Shown piece after piece: positions 9,179 to 17,998 of a stretch of DNA of 64,000 nt. The position numbers and the translations under genes are program-made. Source of the DNA: Sphingomonas sp. SORGH_AS_0879 (lineage in GTDB: Bacteria; Pseudomonadota; Alphaproteobacteria; Sphingomonadales; Sphingomonadaceae); contig NZ_JAUTBJ010000002.1 in assembly GCF_030819175.1 (NCBI RefSeq), positions 1,374,001 through 1,438,000 on the forward strand, written 5' to 3'. The notes under the pieces are model-generated. The model made no database searches. It was not told where the DNA came from and worked only from the letters and a program-made list of their open reading frames with translations. Each line of letters opens with the position of its first letter. Position 1 is the first letter of the stretch.

Positions 9179-9681
9179 AGGGCGGCGAGATCGGCGGGGG
9201 TGTTCACATTGGCGATCGGCTCGGGCGAGGCGACCGGAATCGCCCCGATCGCGCGGGTCCAGCCGCGCACCGACCGATCCTGCCCCAGCGACAGATGCGC
9301 CATCAGATGCGCGCCCAGCGCGGCGGGCCACAGCCCCAGTACCGGCGCATCCCGGCAATAGCTGGGCTCGCGCCGCAATATCGCGTCGATCAACCCGTCC
9401 GGCAGGCGCGGCATGTCGCACCCGATGGTCAGCACGCAGCGAAAGCCATTGGCGGCGGCATAATCCAGCGCTCCGGCGATGCCGCCCAAGGGGCCCAGCC
9501 CCGGCTCCGGCATGTCCGGTACGCCATCATCCCCGCCCACCTGCACGACCCGCGCGCAATACGGCGCGATGGTGGCGCGGGCATGCGCCACCAATGTCCG
9601 GTCGCCGAACATCGCGACCGCCTTGTTCGAACCGAAGCGCGACGATCGCCCTCCGGCCAGTATGGCCCCCAATATGCTCAT
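9175..9681 (-). CDS. mobA: Molybdenum cofactor guanylyltransferase MobA
   Basis: MobA adds GMP to molybdopterin to make the bis-MGD cofactor used by DMSO-reductase family enzymes, including the oxidoreductase encoded just upstream. This version has 168 residues, at the short end of the family. The N-terminal nucleotidyltransferase signature ILAGGRSSRFGSNKA is intact, and an acidic metal-binding segment follows in TIGCDMPRLP. Both ends overlap neighbours by ATGA: the start with the oxidoreductase stop and the stop with fdhD. The cellular location is cytoplasmic. Confidence 0.92.
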   Translation of the reverse strand: MSILGAILAGGRSSRFGSNKAVAMFGDRTLVAHARATIAPYCARVVQVGGDDGVPDMPEPGLGPLGGIAGALDYAAANGFRCVLTIGCDMPRLPDGLIDAILRREPSYCRDAPVLGLWPAALGAHLMAHLSLGQDRSVRGWTRAIGAIPVASPEPIANVNTPADLAAL

Positions 9682-11966
9682 GCGGGGACGCGCACCTTCA
9701 CCGGCACCGACTTGCCTGCGGGGACATGGCTGTCCAGCGCATGATGTTCCAGCGGGATCAGATAGTTGAGCTCGGGGTAATAGCCGCCGATGCAGCCTTC
9801 GGGGATGTTGTACTCGACCACCCGCAGCCCCTCGACCACGCGGTGCTCGCCGTCATCCGCGTCCCCCTCCAGCGCGATGGTCTGGCCGTCGGTCAGGCCC
9901 AGCCGCGCGATATCGGCCTTGTTCATCATCGCGACCATCCGGGTGCCGCTGATCCCGCGGAAGCGATCGTCATAGCCGTAGATGGTCGTGTTGAACTGAT
10001 CGTTGGAGCGCAAGGTGATGAGGCGCATCCGGCCCTCGGCGGGCTCGATCCCGGAGGCGTCCATCGCGCGCGGCACGTTGAACTCGGCCTTGCCGCTCTC
10101 CGTCTCCCATTTGCGGTGCGAGGCGGGATTGCCCTTCCAGAAGCCGCCGGGTTCGAACAGGCGTTCGTTGAAATTGGCGAACTTGTCCGGATAGACATTC
10201 TCGATCGCGCTACGGACCAGTCCGTAATCGCCGACCCATTCGTCCCAGGGCACATTGGGGTTGGGCTCCAGTACCGCCTTGGCGATGCCCGCGACGATGG
10301 CGGGTTCGGACAGAAGCGTGTCGGCGGCGGGCGTCGCCTTGCCGACAGAGCCATAGATATGGCTGAACGAGTCCTCCATCGACACCGCCTGGCGACCGCC
10401 TTTCTGCATGTCGGTTTCCAACCGGCCGAGGCAGGGGAGGATGTAGCTTTCCTCGCCGGGGACCAGATGGCTCTTGTTGAGCTTGGTCGCGATATGGACG
10501 GTGATGGGTAGCTTGCCCCAGGCTGCCTTCATCTTGGCATGTTCCGGCGTTGCACGCAGGAAGTTGCCGCCAAGCTGGACGAAGCCCTGCGCCGTTCCCG
10601 CGATGATCTGGCGGCACGCCTCCACCGTGTCCCAGCCCTTTTCGGTCGGCGGCTCGAACTCGAACAATTCCTTCAGTCGCTCGACAGGGGCGAGTTCGGT
10701 CTTTTCGGTGATGCCGACGGTGCGCTGGCCCTGCACGTTGCTGTGCCCGCGCACCGGACCCGGCCCGGCCCCCTCGCGCCCGATATTGCCGCGCAGCAAC
10801 AGCAGGTTGACGATCATGTGCAGCGCGTCGATGCCATAGCGATGCTGGGTGATGCCCATGCCATAGACCGCGATCACGCGTTCGGACTTCATATAGACGC
10901 GCGCGGCCTGCTCGATGGCGTCGCGGGTCAGGCCGCTATCGCGGATGATCTCGCTCCACGCGGCATTGCGACAGTAATGGGCGAAGTCCTCGAACCGCGT
11001 CGTGTGCTGTTCGATGAAGTGATGGTCGAGGATGCGTTTCGTGCCCTTGGCCACGGCGCGGTCATCCTCCTCGATCACCAGCTTGCAGATGCCGGTCAGC
11101 GCGGCGATGTCGCCGCCTGCCTTCACCTGATGATATTGGCTGGAAATCTCCGTCGAATTGCCGGTCAGCATCTGCACCGGGTTCTGCGGCGAGGCGAAAC
11201 GCTCCCAGCCGCGCTCGCGAAGCGGGTTGAAGGTCACGATCTCCACGCCCCGCTTGGCGCAGGCTTGCAGATTGTGGAGCATGCGCGGCGAGTTGGTCGC
11301 GACATTCTGGCCAAAGGCGAAGATCGCGTCGCACTTGTCGTAATCCTCCATCTGGATCGTCGCGACGGGCGAGCCGATGGCGGATTTGAGGCCGACCGAG
11401 GTCGTCTCATGGCACATGTTCGAACTGTCGGGCAGGTTCTGCTGCCCCCACATCCGCGCGAACAGCGAATACATGAACGAGGTTTCGAGGCTGGCGCGGC
11501 CCGAGGCGTAGAGCACGACCTTGGTCGGATCGCACGCCTTCAGCTTCCGCCCGATCGCGGCGAAGGCGTCCTCCCAACTGATCGCGACATATTTGTCGGT
11601 CGCCCGGTCATAGCGCATCGGATGGGTGAGGCGGCCCGCCTGCTCCAGATCATGGTCGGGCCATGCCTCCAATTCGGTCACACTATGCCTGGCGAAGAAG
11701 TCCGGCGTGACGCGCAGGCTGCTGAGTTCCCAGGCCGTCGCCTTCGCGCCGTTCTCGCAGAACTCGGCGATATGCGGCTTGGCCGGTTTGCCCCAGGCGC
11801 AGCTGACGCACATCACCCCGCCGGGCTTGTTCTGGCGGCGCAGCGTGTCCAGCGTGTCGGGGCCAAGCCCTTCCTTGGGCAGGATCTTCGCCATGCCCTT
11901 CATCGAACCCCAGCCGCCGGCGGGGGCGGTATATTCGGTGATCTTCACATCGTCGTCGTCGCGCAT
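9678..11966 (-). CDS. FdhF/YdeP-type molybdopterin oxidoreductase
   Basis: This 762-residue protein belongs to the molybdopterin oxidoreductase alpha-subunit family that includes E. coli YdeP and formate dehydrogenase-like proteins. The N-terminal iron-sulfur region reads CVSCAWGKP with a further cysteine in EFCENG. The candidate molybdenum ligand is the cysteine of SSNMCHETTSVG; no selenocysteine codon is involved. The C-terminal domain is of the molydopterin-dinucleotide-binding type (RLITLRSNDQFNTTIYG). The start ATG 11966 is preceded by GGAG at good spacing, and the longer open frame to 12032 is not needed. No beta or gamma formate dehydrogenase subunit is adjacent, so the electron partner is unknown. 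The fdhD and mobA neighbours support a bis-MGD enzyme, and formate is the probable but unproven substrate. No Tat signal is present, so it is cytoplasmic. Confidence 0.88.
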   Translation of the reverse strand: MRDDDDVKITEYTAPAGGWGSMKGMAKILPKEGLGPDTLDTLRRQNKPGGVMCVSCAWGKPAKPHIAEFCENGAKATAWELSSLRVTPDFFARHSVTELEAWPDHDLEQAGRLTHPMRYDRATDKYVAISWEDAFAAIGRKLKACDPTKVVLYASGRASLETSFMYSLFARMWGQQNLPDSSNMCHETTSVGLKSAIGSPVATIQMEDYDKCDAIFAFGQNVATNSPRMLHNLQACAKRGVEIVTFNPLRERGWERFASPQNPVQMLTGNSTEISSQYHQVKAGGDIAALTGICKLVIEEDDRAVAKGTKRILDHHFIEQHTTRFEDFAHYCRNAAWSEIIRDSGLTRDAIEQAARVYMKSERVIAVYGMGITQHRYGIDALHMIVNLLLLRGNIGREGAGPGPVRGHSNVQGQRTVGITEKTELAPVERLKELFEFEPPTEKGWDTVEACRQIIAGTAQGFVQLGGNFLRATPEHAKMKAAWGKLPITVHIATKLNKSHLVPGEESYILPCLGRLETDMQKGGRQAVSMEDSFSHIYGSVGKATPAADTLLSEPAIVAGIAKAVLEPNPNVPWDEWVGDYGLVRSAIENVYPDKFANFNERLFEPGGFWKGNPASHRKWETESGKAEFNVPRAMDASGIEPAEGRMRLITLRSNDQFNTTIYGYDDRFRGISGTRMVAMMNKADIARLGLTDGQTIALEGDADDGEHRVVEGLRVVEYNIPEGCIGGYYPELNYLIPLEHHALDSHVPAGKSVPVKVRVPA

Positions 11967-12085
11967 CGGACAAATCTCCACTCGCAAGGCCAACGAAGCA
12001 AGCGCGGATTGGCCGCATGAGAAGCGGTTCATTTTTCGACGCGCAGCGCTTATCTGGAGACAAATCGTTTCACAGGAAGCCGGAC

Positions 12086-13054
12086 ATGACCACCCACGCC
12101 ACCCGCATGCTCATCCTCGGTTCGGGGCCCGCCGGGCTCTCCGCCGCCATTTACGGCGCGCGGGCGGGGATGCGGCCTATCGTGGTGCAGGGCATCCAGC
12201 CGGGCGGGCAACTCACCACCACGACGGACGTGGAGAATTATCCCGGTTTCGCCGACGTCATCCAGGGGCCCTGGCTGATGGAGCAGATGCAGAAACAGGC
12301 CGAGCATGTCGGCGCGCGGATGATGTGGGACACCATCACCCAGGTCGATCTGACCAGCCGTCCGTTTCGCCTGATCGGTGATGGCGGCGACGTGTACGAG
12401 GGCGAGGTACTCGTCATCGCGACGGGCGCGCAGGCCAAGTGGCTGGGCCTCGACAGCGAGGACGCGATGAAGGGCAAGGGTGTCTCGGCCTGCGCCACCT
12501 GTGACGGCTTCTTCTATCGCGGCAAGAAGGTGGCGGTGATCGGCGGCGGCAACACCGCGGTCGAGGAGGCGCTGTACCTCACCAACCATTCGGACGACGT
12601 GACGCTGATCCACCGTCGCGACTCCTTGCGCGCCGAACGGATTCTTCAGGAGCGGCTCTTCGCGCATCCCAACGTCAAGGTCTTGTGGAACAAGGAAGTC
12701 CGCGAGTTCGTCGATGGCGGCGGCAATGCGGGTCTGGTCGCGCTCGACCTGCTCGACACCGTGACCGGAGAGCATAGCCGCCTGGACGTCGAGGGCGGCT
12801 TCGTCGCGATCGGCCACCACCCGGCGACCGAGCTGTTCCGGGGGCATCTCGAACTCGATTCGGATGGCTATATCGCGGTCGAGACGGGTTCGACCCGGAC
12901 CAGCGTGCCGGGCGTGTTCGCTTGCGGCGACGTGGCGGACAAGGTCTATCGCCAGGCGGTGACGGCGGCGGGCACGGGCTGCATGGCGGCGCTGGACGCC
13001 GAACGCTTCCTCGCGGCGGCGGAGTTCGAGGACATGGCCAAGGCGGCTGAGTAA
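12086..13054 (+). CDS. trxB: Thioredoxin-disulfide reductase
   Basis: This FAD flavoenzyme uses NADPH to reduce thioredoxin in the cytoplasm. It has 322 residues. The N-terminal FAD-binding motif is GSGPAGLSAA, the redox-active pair is Cys136/Cys139 in SACATCDGFF, the NADPH-binding motif is GGGNTAVEEA, and the FAD-binding C-terminal motif is GVFACGDV. The ATG at 12086 has AGGAAG about 6 bp upstream. It is divergent from the oxidoreductase operon with a 119-bp gap. The stop codon lies inside the end of the REP-like element that follows. Confidence 0.95.
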   Translation: MTTHATRMLILGSGPAGLSAAIYGARAGMRPIVVQGIQPGGQLTTTTDVENYPGFADVIQGPWLMEQMQKQAEHVGARMMWDTITQVDLTSRPFRLIGDGGDVYEGEVLVIATGAQAKWLGLDSEDAMKGKGVSACATCDGFFYRGKKVAVIGGGNTAVEEALYLTNHSDDVTLIHRRDSLRAERILQERLFAHPNVKVLWNKEVREFVDGGGNAGLVALDLLDTVTGEHSRLDVEGGFVAIGHHPATELFRGHLELDSDGYIAVETGSTRTSVPGVFACGDVADKVYRQAVTAAGTGCMAALDAERFLAAAEFEDMAKAAE

Positions 13055-13187
13055 ATCCTCCCCGGAACGGGGAGGGGGACCATGCGGAGCATGGTGGAGG
13101 GGGGCTTCGACAAAGGAAATCCCTCGCGGAGATCCCCCTCCACCACCGCTTCGCGGCGGTCCCCCTCCCCTTGCAGGGGAGGATTTA
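13052..13187. repeat. Compound REP-like inverted repeat between trxB and usp
   Basis: The outer arms TAAATCCTCCCC and GGGGAGGATTTA are perfect inverted copies and include the stop codons of both convergent genes. Inside are paired GGGGGACC and GGTCCCCC blocks, and GGTGGAGGGG and CCCCTCCACC blocks, around small hairpins. A second copy with the same plan is at 42613-42735. It could fold as a bidirectional terminator or mRNA stabiliser. Confidence 0.85.
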
Positions 13188-13640
13188 GCTGAGTCTGTCG
13201 ATCGCCCCGGGCGTCAGCGATCCCGGAATGATCATCACCGGCACCGGCAGCGCGCCCGCGTCGGTGCCCGAGAAGTGGCTGACCAGCTTGCCCGGCGCGC
13301 CGCTCGCGGCGGCACCCAGCACCAGCGCGGCGATGTCGGGATTGGCCGCGATCATCTCGCGGATCACCTTGGGGCCATCGCCGTCGCGCACCGTGATCGA
13401 CGGGCGCAGTCCCGATTCGTCCACGATCGTTCCCGCCGCACTGGCGAGCAGCGCTTCGGCCTGCTGGCGCGCCTCGTCCTCGATCGTCGCCTGCACCCCG
13501 CCGAACGCGATGAACTCCTGTGGCGGCAGCATCGTCAGGATTTCCACCCCGCCGCCGGTCTTCACCGCGCGCCGTGCCGCGAAGCGCAGGGCGATTTTCG
13601 ACTCCGGGCTATCGTCGATCACGACCAGATAGATACGCAT
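13185..13640 (-). CDS. Universal stress protein (UspA family)
   Basis: This 151-residue cytoplasmic protein has the UspA fold: an N-terminal strand MRIYLVVIDDSPESKIALRFA and a C-terminal half ending in VPVMIIPGSL. The nucleotide-binding G-2x-G-9x-G(S/T) motif is only partly recognisable (LGAAASGAPGKLVSHFSG), so ATP binding is uncertain. The start is ATG 13640, with a GGGGG purine block upstream. The longer open frame to 15014 is antisense to pdhC and rejected. Its cellular role is unknown beyond general stress. It converges with trxB across the REP-like element. Confidence 0.85.
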   Translation of the reverse strand: MRIYLVVIDDSPESKIALRFAARRAVKTGGGVEILTMLPPQEFIAFGGVQATIEDEARQQAEALLASAAGTIVDESGLRPSITVRDGDGPKVIREMIAANPDIAALVLGAAASGAPGKLVSHFSGTDAGALPVPVMIIPGSLTPGAIDRLS

Positions 13641-13769
13641 GGCGACCCCCTTTTTGTCTCGGACCGATGCCGTGACATAGTATTTCGTGCAAGGCCATGA
13701 CTTGACCAAGCGCCATTCGGGCGCAAGAGACGGGCCGCTACGGAATTGGTTTGCCCCGAGAGGACCTCC

Positions 13770-15098
13770 ATGTCGATCGAGATCAAGATGCCCGCGCTGT
13801 CGCCGACCATGGAGGAAGGCACGCTGGCCAAATGGCTGGTGAAGGAAGGGGACACGGTGAAATCCGGCGATATCATGGCCGAGATCGAAACCGACAAGGC
13901 GACGATGGAATTCGAAGCCGTCGACGAGGGCGTGATCGCCAGGATTCTCGTGTCCGAAGGTTCGGACAATGTGAAGGTCGGCACCGTCATCGCGATCCTG
14001 GCCGAAGAGGGCGAGGATGCTTCGTCGGTCCAGGCCCCGACCAAGTCGGAAACCCCGGCTCCGGCCAAGCCGATGCCGACCGACCCGACCGATCCCAACA
14101 AGACCGGCAGCGAGGCCAAGCCCGCCGAGCGCACCATCGAGCAGGCCGAGGATCACGGCAAGCCCGCCGATTCGGGCAGCAAGGCTGGCAACGGCCGCTC
14201 GATCGCCAGCCCGCTCGCGCGCCGCATCGCCTCGCAAAAGGGCCTCGACCTGTCCGCGCTGACGGGCTCGGGCCCCAATGGCCGCATCGTCAAGGCGGAC
14301 GTCGAGAATGCGCAGCCGGGTCAGGCCAAGTCGGCCCCGGCGGCTTCGGCTCCCGCGGAAACCGCCTCGGCGCCCGCCGCCGCGCCCAAGCCCGCGCAGG
14401 TGCCGGACATCCCGCACGAGGCGTCGAAGCTGTCCAACATGCGCAAGACCATCGCGCGTCGCCTGACCGAATCGAAGCAGCAGGTGCCGCATATCTACCT
14501 GACGGTGGACGTGCGCCTCGACGCGCTGCTCAAGCTGCGTGGCGAGTTGAACGCCGGGCTCGAATCGCGTGGGGTGAAGCTGTCGGTCAACGACATGCTG
14601 ATCAAGGCGCTGGGCGTCGCGCTGATGGCGGTGCCGAAGTGCAACGTCATGTTCACGCCCGATCAGTTGATCAGCTTCAAGCGCGCCGACATCTCGGTCG
14701 CGGTATCGACGCCTGCTGGCCTGATCACCCCGATCGTGTCGGAAGCCGATACCCGTTCGCTGTCGTCCATCTCGACCACGATGAAGGACCTCGCCACCCG
14801 CGCGCGCGACAACAAGTTGCAACCGCATGAATTCCAGGGCGGTACGGCCTCGATCTCGAACATGGGCATGTTCGGCATCAAGCAGTTCGAGGCGGTCATC
14901 AATCCGCCGCAGGGCATGATCCTGGCCATCGGCGCGGGCGAGAAGCGCCCCTATATCGTCGACGACCAGCTTGGCGTGGCGACCGTCATGTCGGCGACCG
15001 GCAGCTTCGACCACCGCGCCATCGACGGGGCCGATGGCGCCGAGTTGATGAAGGTGTTCAAGGAACTGGTCGAGCGTCCGCTGGCGATGCTGGCCTGA
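13770..15098 (+). CDS. pdhC: Pyruvate dehydrogenase E2 (dihydrolipoamide acetyltransferase)
   Basis: E2 forms the core of the pyruvate dehydrogenase complex and moves the acetyl group from lipoamide to CoA. The 442-residue protein has one lipoyl domain (about residues 1-77) with the lipoylated lysine in ETDKATMEF, an Ala/Pro-rich linker, the E3-binding domain ([16 protein letters not shown], about 150-185), and a C-terminal catalytic domain ending with the active-site motif [15 protein letters not shown] 13770 has GAGAGGA upstream. The lpdA gene for E3 is 690 bp downstream, in the same direction, with two small genes between. The E1 genes are not in the window. The linker and catalytic sequence fit pyruvate better than oxoglutarate. 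Confidence 0.93.
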   Translation: MSIEIKMPALSPTMEEGTLAKWLVKEGDTVKSGDIMAEIETDKATMEFEAVDEGVIARILVSEGSDNVKVGTVIAILAEEGEDASSVQAPTKSETPAPAKPMPTDPTDPNKTGSEAKPAERTIEQAEDHGKPADSGSKAGNGRSIASPLARRIASQKGLDLSALTGSGPNGRIVKADVENAQPGQAKSAPAASAPAETASAPAAAPKPAQVPDIPHEASKLSNMRKTIARRLTESKQQVPHIYLTVDVRLDALLKLRGELNAGLESRGVKLSVNDMLIKALGVALMAVPKCNVMFTPDQLISFKRADISVAVSTPAGLITPIVSEADTRSLSSISTTMKDLATRARDNKLQPHEFQGGTASISNMGMFGIKQFEAVINPPQGMILAIGAGEKRPYIVDDQLGVATVMSATGSFDHRAIDGADGAELMKVFKELVERPLAMLA

Positions 15099-15118
15099 TC
15101 GATACGAGGGCGGGGGCC

Positions 15119-15331
15119 GTGCGGGTTCTGATCGAACTATTCTATATCGGCCTGGGGCTGGTGGCGGCGCTCGTCATGACCTGGGCCGCCGCATGGGCCT
15201 ATCCGCTGGCGCGTACCGAGATCTGGTGGTGCGGCATCGGCGCGATGGTGGCGACGGTGGTGATGGGCATCGGCCCGCTCCACCGTGCCCGCGTTGCCGA
15301 CCGCATGGCCCGGAGGCACGCCGAGCAATGA
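15119..15331 (+). CDS. Small membrane protein of unknown function
   Basis: This 70-residue protein has two hydrophobic segments, about residues 5-27 (LFYIGLGLVAALVMTWAAAW) and 38-52, and a basic tail RARVADRMARRHAEQ. I do not recognise a family. It starts with GTG 15119 behind a GAGGGCGGGGG purine run, and its stop overlaps the following thioesterase start as ATGA. Its position inside the E2-E3 operon and the overlap support it as real. Function is unknown. Confidence 0.65.
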   Translation: MRVLIELFYIGLGLVAALVMTWAAAWAYPLARTEIWWCGIGAMVATVVMGIGPLHRARVADRMARRHAEQ

Positions 15332-15726
15332 GCATGCTGCCCGATCTGAACCCGACCATCCGCGTCACCGCCATGCCATCGGACGCCAATCCGTACGGTG
15401 ATATCTTCGGCGGCTGGCTGATGGGCCAGATGGATTTGGCGGCGGGTTCGGTGGCGTGGCGCCATTCGGGCGGCCGCGCGGTGACAATCGCGGCGGAGGG
15501 GATGAAGTTCCACGCCCCCGTGCTCGTCGGCGACGAAGTGTCGGTCTATGCCACGCTGGTCCGGGTCGGCAATACGTCGATGACCATCGAGGTCGAGGCC
15601 TGGCGCCGCGCACGCCATATGGAAGAGGCGACCAAGGTGACGCAGGCGCGCTTCGTCTTCGTCGCGACCGACAAGGACCGCAAGCCGCGCACCGTTCCGC
15701 CGATGGCCCCGGTCGAAGACAACTGA
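15328..15726 (+). CDS. Acyl-CoA thioesterase, hotdog fold (YciA-like)
   Basis: This 132-residue protein probably hydrolyses acyl-CoA to free acid and CoA. The hotdog-fold signature is clear: NPYGDIFGGWLMGQMDLAAG has the usual N(x)6GGxxMxxxD pattern, followed by the second strand set MKFHAPVLVGDEVSVYATL. It starts with ATG 15328, overlapping the upstream small gene. It may serve CoA homeostasis next to the pyruvate dehydrogenase genes, although that link is only positional. The longer open frame upstream (to 15193) is not protein-like. Confidence 0.88.
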   Translation: MSMLPDLNPTIRVTAMPSDANPYGDIFGGWLMGQMDLAAGSVAWRHSGGRAVTIAAEGMKFHAPVLVGDEVSVYATLVRVGNTSMTIEVEAWRRARHMEEATKVTQARFVFVATDKDRKPRTVPPMAPVEDN

Positions 15727-15787
15727 AAACTATCTCGGGGTTGCACCCCACGCACCGCCAAGGCGCGCGTTCAGAAGGAAGAGCAAA

Positions 15788-17200
15788 GTGGCTGACACTT
15801 ACGACCTTATCGTCCTCGGCTCCGGCCCCGGCGGCTATGTCGCGGCGATCCGCGCGAGCCAGCTTGGCCTGAAGGTCGCCATCGTCGAGCGCGAGCGGCT
15901 GGGCGGCATCTGCCTCAACTGGGGCTGTATCCCGACCAAGGCGCTGCTGCGTTCGGCCGAGGTCTATCATTACATGACCCATGCCGCGCAATATGGCCTG
16001 TCGGTCGAAAAGCCCTCGTTCAGCCTGGAGAAGGTGGTCGATCGCAGCCGCAAGGTCGCGGGCCAGCTCAATGCGGGCGTCAAGGGCCTGATGAAGAAGA
16101 ACAAGGTCGCCGTCCATGAGGGCGTCGGCACGATCACCGGAAAGGGCAAGCTGACGGTCGTCCAGGGCGACAAGACCACCGAGCTGACCGCCAGGCACAT
16201 CATCGTCGCCACCGGCGCGCGCGCGCGCGACCTGCCCTTCGCCAAGGCGGACGGCGAGCGCATCTGGACCTATCGCCATGCGATGGTGCCGCCCGCCATG
16301 CCGACCAAGCTGCTGGTCATCGGCTCGGGCGCGATCGGGGTGGAGTTCGCCAGCTTCTACAACGACATGGGTGCGGAAGTGACGATCGTCGAGATGCTCG
16401 ACCGGATCATGCCCGTCGAGGACGCCGAAGTCAGCGATTTCATGACCAAGCAACTGACCAAGTTCGGCATGACCATCAAGACCAAGACGGGCCTCGAGAA
16501 GCTGGAAGCGACCGCGTCGGGCGTGAAGGCCCAGATCAAGGGCCCCGACGGCAAGGTCGAGACCGCCGAGTTCAGCCACGCGATCGTCGCCATCGGCATC
16601 GTCCCCAACACCGAGAATATCGGCCTTGAGAAGCTGGGCATCGAGACGGATCGCGGTCACATCAAGACCGACGGCTATGGCCGCACCAATGTCGAGGGGG
16701 TGTGGGCGATCGGCGACGTGACGGGCGCCCCGTGGCTGGCGCACAAGGCGAGCCATGAGGGCGTAATCGCCGCCGAGGCCATTGCGCAGGCGCTGGGCAA
16801 CAAGGATGTCCACCCGCACGCGATGGACAAGGGCAACATCCCCGGCTGCACCTATTCGCGTCCGCAGGTCGCGTCGGTCGGTCTGACCGAGGCCAAGGCC
16901 AAGGAAGCCGGTTACAGCGTGAAGGTCGGCAAGTTCCCCTTCATCGGCAACGGCAAGGCCATCGCGCTGGGCGAGGCCGAAGGTTTCGTGAAGACCGTGT
17001 TCGACGCCAAGACCGGCGAACTGCTGGGCGCGCACATGGTCGGCGCGGAAGTGACCGAGATGATCCAGGGCTATGTCGTCGCCCGTCAGTTGGAGACGAC
17101 CGAGGCCGAACTGATGGAGACGGTGTTCGCGCACCCGACCATTTCGGAATCGATGCACGAATCGGTGCTGGCCGCTTATGGGCGCGCGCTGCATATCTGA
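15788..17200 (+). CDS. lpdA: Dihydrolipoyl dehydrogenase (E3)
   Basis: E3 re-oxidises dihydrolipoamide on E2 and passes electrons via FAD to NAD+. The 470-residue protein has the FAD motif GSGPGGYVAA, the redox disulfide Cys42/Cys47 in GGICLNWGCIPTKALL, the NAD-binding GSGAIGVEFA, and the C-terminal dimer-interface catalytic motif HAHPTISES in the form FAHPTISESMHE. It starts with GTG 15788 behind AGAAGGAAGAG. It is the last gene of the E2-E3 operon and is followed by a good intrinsic terminator. Confidence 0.95.
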   Translation: MADTYDLIVLGSGPGGYVAAIRASQLGLKVAIVERERLGGICLNWGCIPTKALLRSAEVYHYMTHAAQYGLSVEKPSFSLEKVVDRSRKVAGQLNAGVKGLMKKNKVAVHEGVGTITGKGKLTVVQGDKTTELTARHIIVATGARARDLPFAKADGERIWTYRHAMVPPAMPTKLLVIGSGAIGVEFASFYNDMGAEVTIVEMLDRIMPVEDAEVSDFMTKQLTKFGMTIKTKTGLEKLEATASGVKAQIKGPDGKVETAEFSHAIVAIGIVPNTENIGLEKLGIETDRGHIKTDGYGRTNVEGVWAIGDVTGAPWLAHKASHEGVIAAEAIAQALGNKDVHPHAMDKGNIPGCTYSRPQVASVGLTEAKAKEAGYSVKVGKFPFIGNGKAIALGEAEGFVKTVFDAKTGELLGAHMVGAEVTEMIQGYVVARQLETTEAELMETVFAHPTISESMHESVLAAYGRALHI

Positions 17201-17225
17201 TTTTGTGCCTGTCGGATTTGGGAAA

Positions 17226-17257
17226 GGGGCTCGCGGTGGCGGGCCCCTTTTCGTTTG
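17226..17257 (+). terminator. Intrinsic terminator after lpdA
   Basis: A 9-bp stem GGGGCTCGC / GCGGGCCCC (one G-T pair) with a 4-base GGTG loop is followed by TTTTCGTTT. It lies 26 bp after the lpdA stop and may also block the convergent hydrolase transcript. Confidence 0.8.
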
Positions 17258-17290
17258 GGGGATTCCCGTCGCCCTGCCAAGAGCAAGCCG

Positions 17291-17854
17291 TCAAAGCCCC
17301 GCGATTACTGCAACACTCTCCCGCAATGTCGCGAAATCCGCCGCCAGCAACCCCATCGTCACATCGAAGATGGTCCGCGCATCCAATCCCGCCGAGGGAA
17401 GGTCGAAGCCGATCACCGCATCGGTCACGACCGTCACCGCAAAGCCCAGATCGCTCGCCGAGCGCACGGTCGAGTTTACGCAGAACCCCGCCACGGCACC
17501 GACGACGAACAGGCGCGCGATGCCCCGCTGGCGCAAATGGGTTTCCAGTGACGTGCTGGGGAAGGCGGAGGAGGTGGTCTTCACCAGCACCGTCTCGCCC
17601 GGCCTTTCCCGCGCACAGGCCATCGGCGGATATCCCGGCGCATCGGGGTGCAGGGGCGAAGCAGGATCGGCCTCGGCATGGCGGATATGGATCACCGGGC
17701 GTCCCGCGTCGCGAAAAGCGGCGGCCAGCGCTTCGATGGCGGCGGGCGCGCGCCCATTGACGTGCGGTCGCCCATCCTCGATCCGCTGTTGCATCACCAT
17801 TTGCATGTCGATGATCAGAAGCGCGGTGTCGTTGTCCAAGGCCTGTTCCCCCAT
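17291..17854 (-). CDS. Isochorismatase-family cysteine hydrolase
   Basis: This 187-residue cytoplasmic hydrolase has the Asp-Lys-Cys catalytic triad of the isochorismatase/nicotinamidase superfamily: Asp in LLIIDMQ, Lys in VLVKTTSSAF and Cys in VAGFCVNSTVRSASDLGF. The substrate is probably a small amide or similar compound but cannot be read from sequence. ATG 17854 (MGEQALDNDTALLIIDMQ) is chosen because it places the first strand normally; the frame stays open upstream without homologous content. The divergent membrane-protein gene starts 144 bp away. Confidence 0.87.
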   Translation of the reverse strand: MGEQALDNDTALLIIDMQMVMQQRIEDGRPHVNGRAPAAIEALAAAFRDAGRPVIHIRHAEADPASPLHPDAPGYPPMACARERPGETVLVKTTSSAFPSTSLETHLRQRGIARLFVVGAVAGFCVNSTVRSASDLGFAVTVVTDAVIGFDLPSAGLDARTIFDVTMGLLAADFATLRESVAVIAGL

Positions 17855-17998
17855 TGGCCGAGCGATGCTAGGCGGAGCGGGGCGTCCGGACCAGCCCATG
17901 ATGCAAGGCCCATGCCCGCCGATTGGCATCGCCATGCCGCAATGCACCGCATTCCGCTTGCGAAACATCCGCTTTTGCCCGCATCGGTCGCGTCCGTC

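Noticed and set aside
9179..9421. N-terminal extension of fdhD
   Set aside because: It is mobA sequence in another frame; the ATGA overlap at 9178 defines the start.
13641..15014. Long N-terminal extension of the universal stress protein frame
   Set aside because: The extension is antisense to pdhC; a good ATG with a purine block is present at 13640.
15737..15749. Small hairpin GGGGT-TGC-ACCCC before lpdA
   Set aside because: A 5-bp stem without a T tract in an operon; too weak to call a terminator or regulator.
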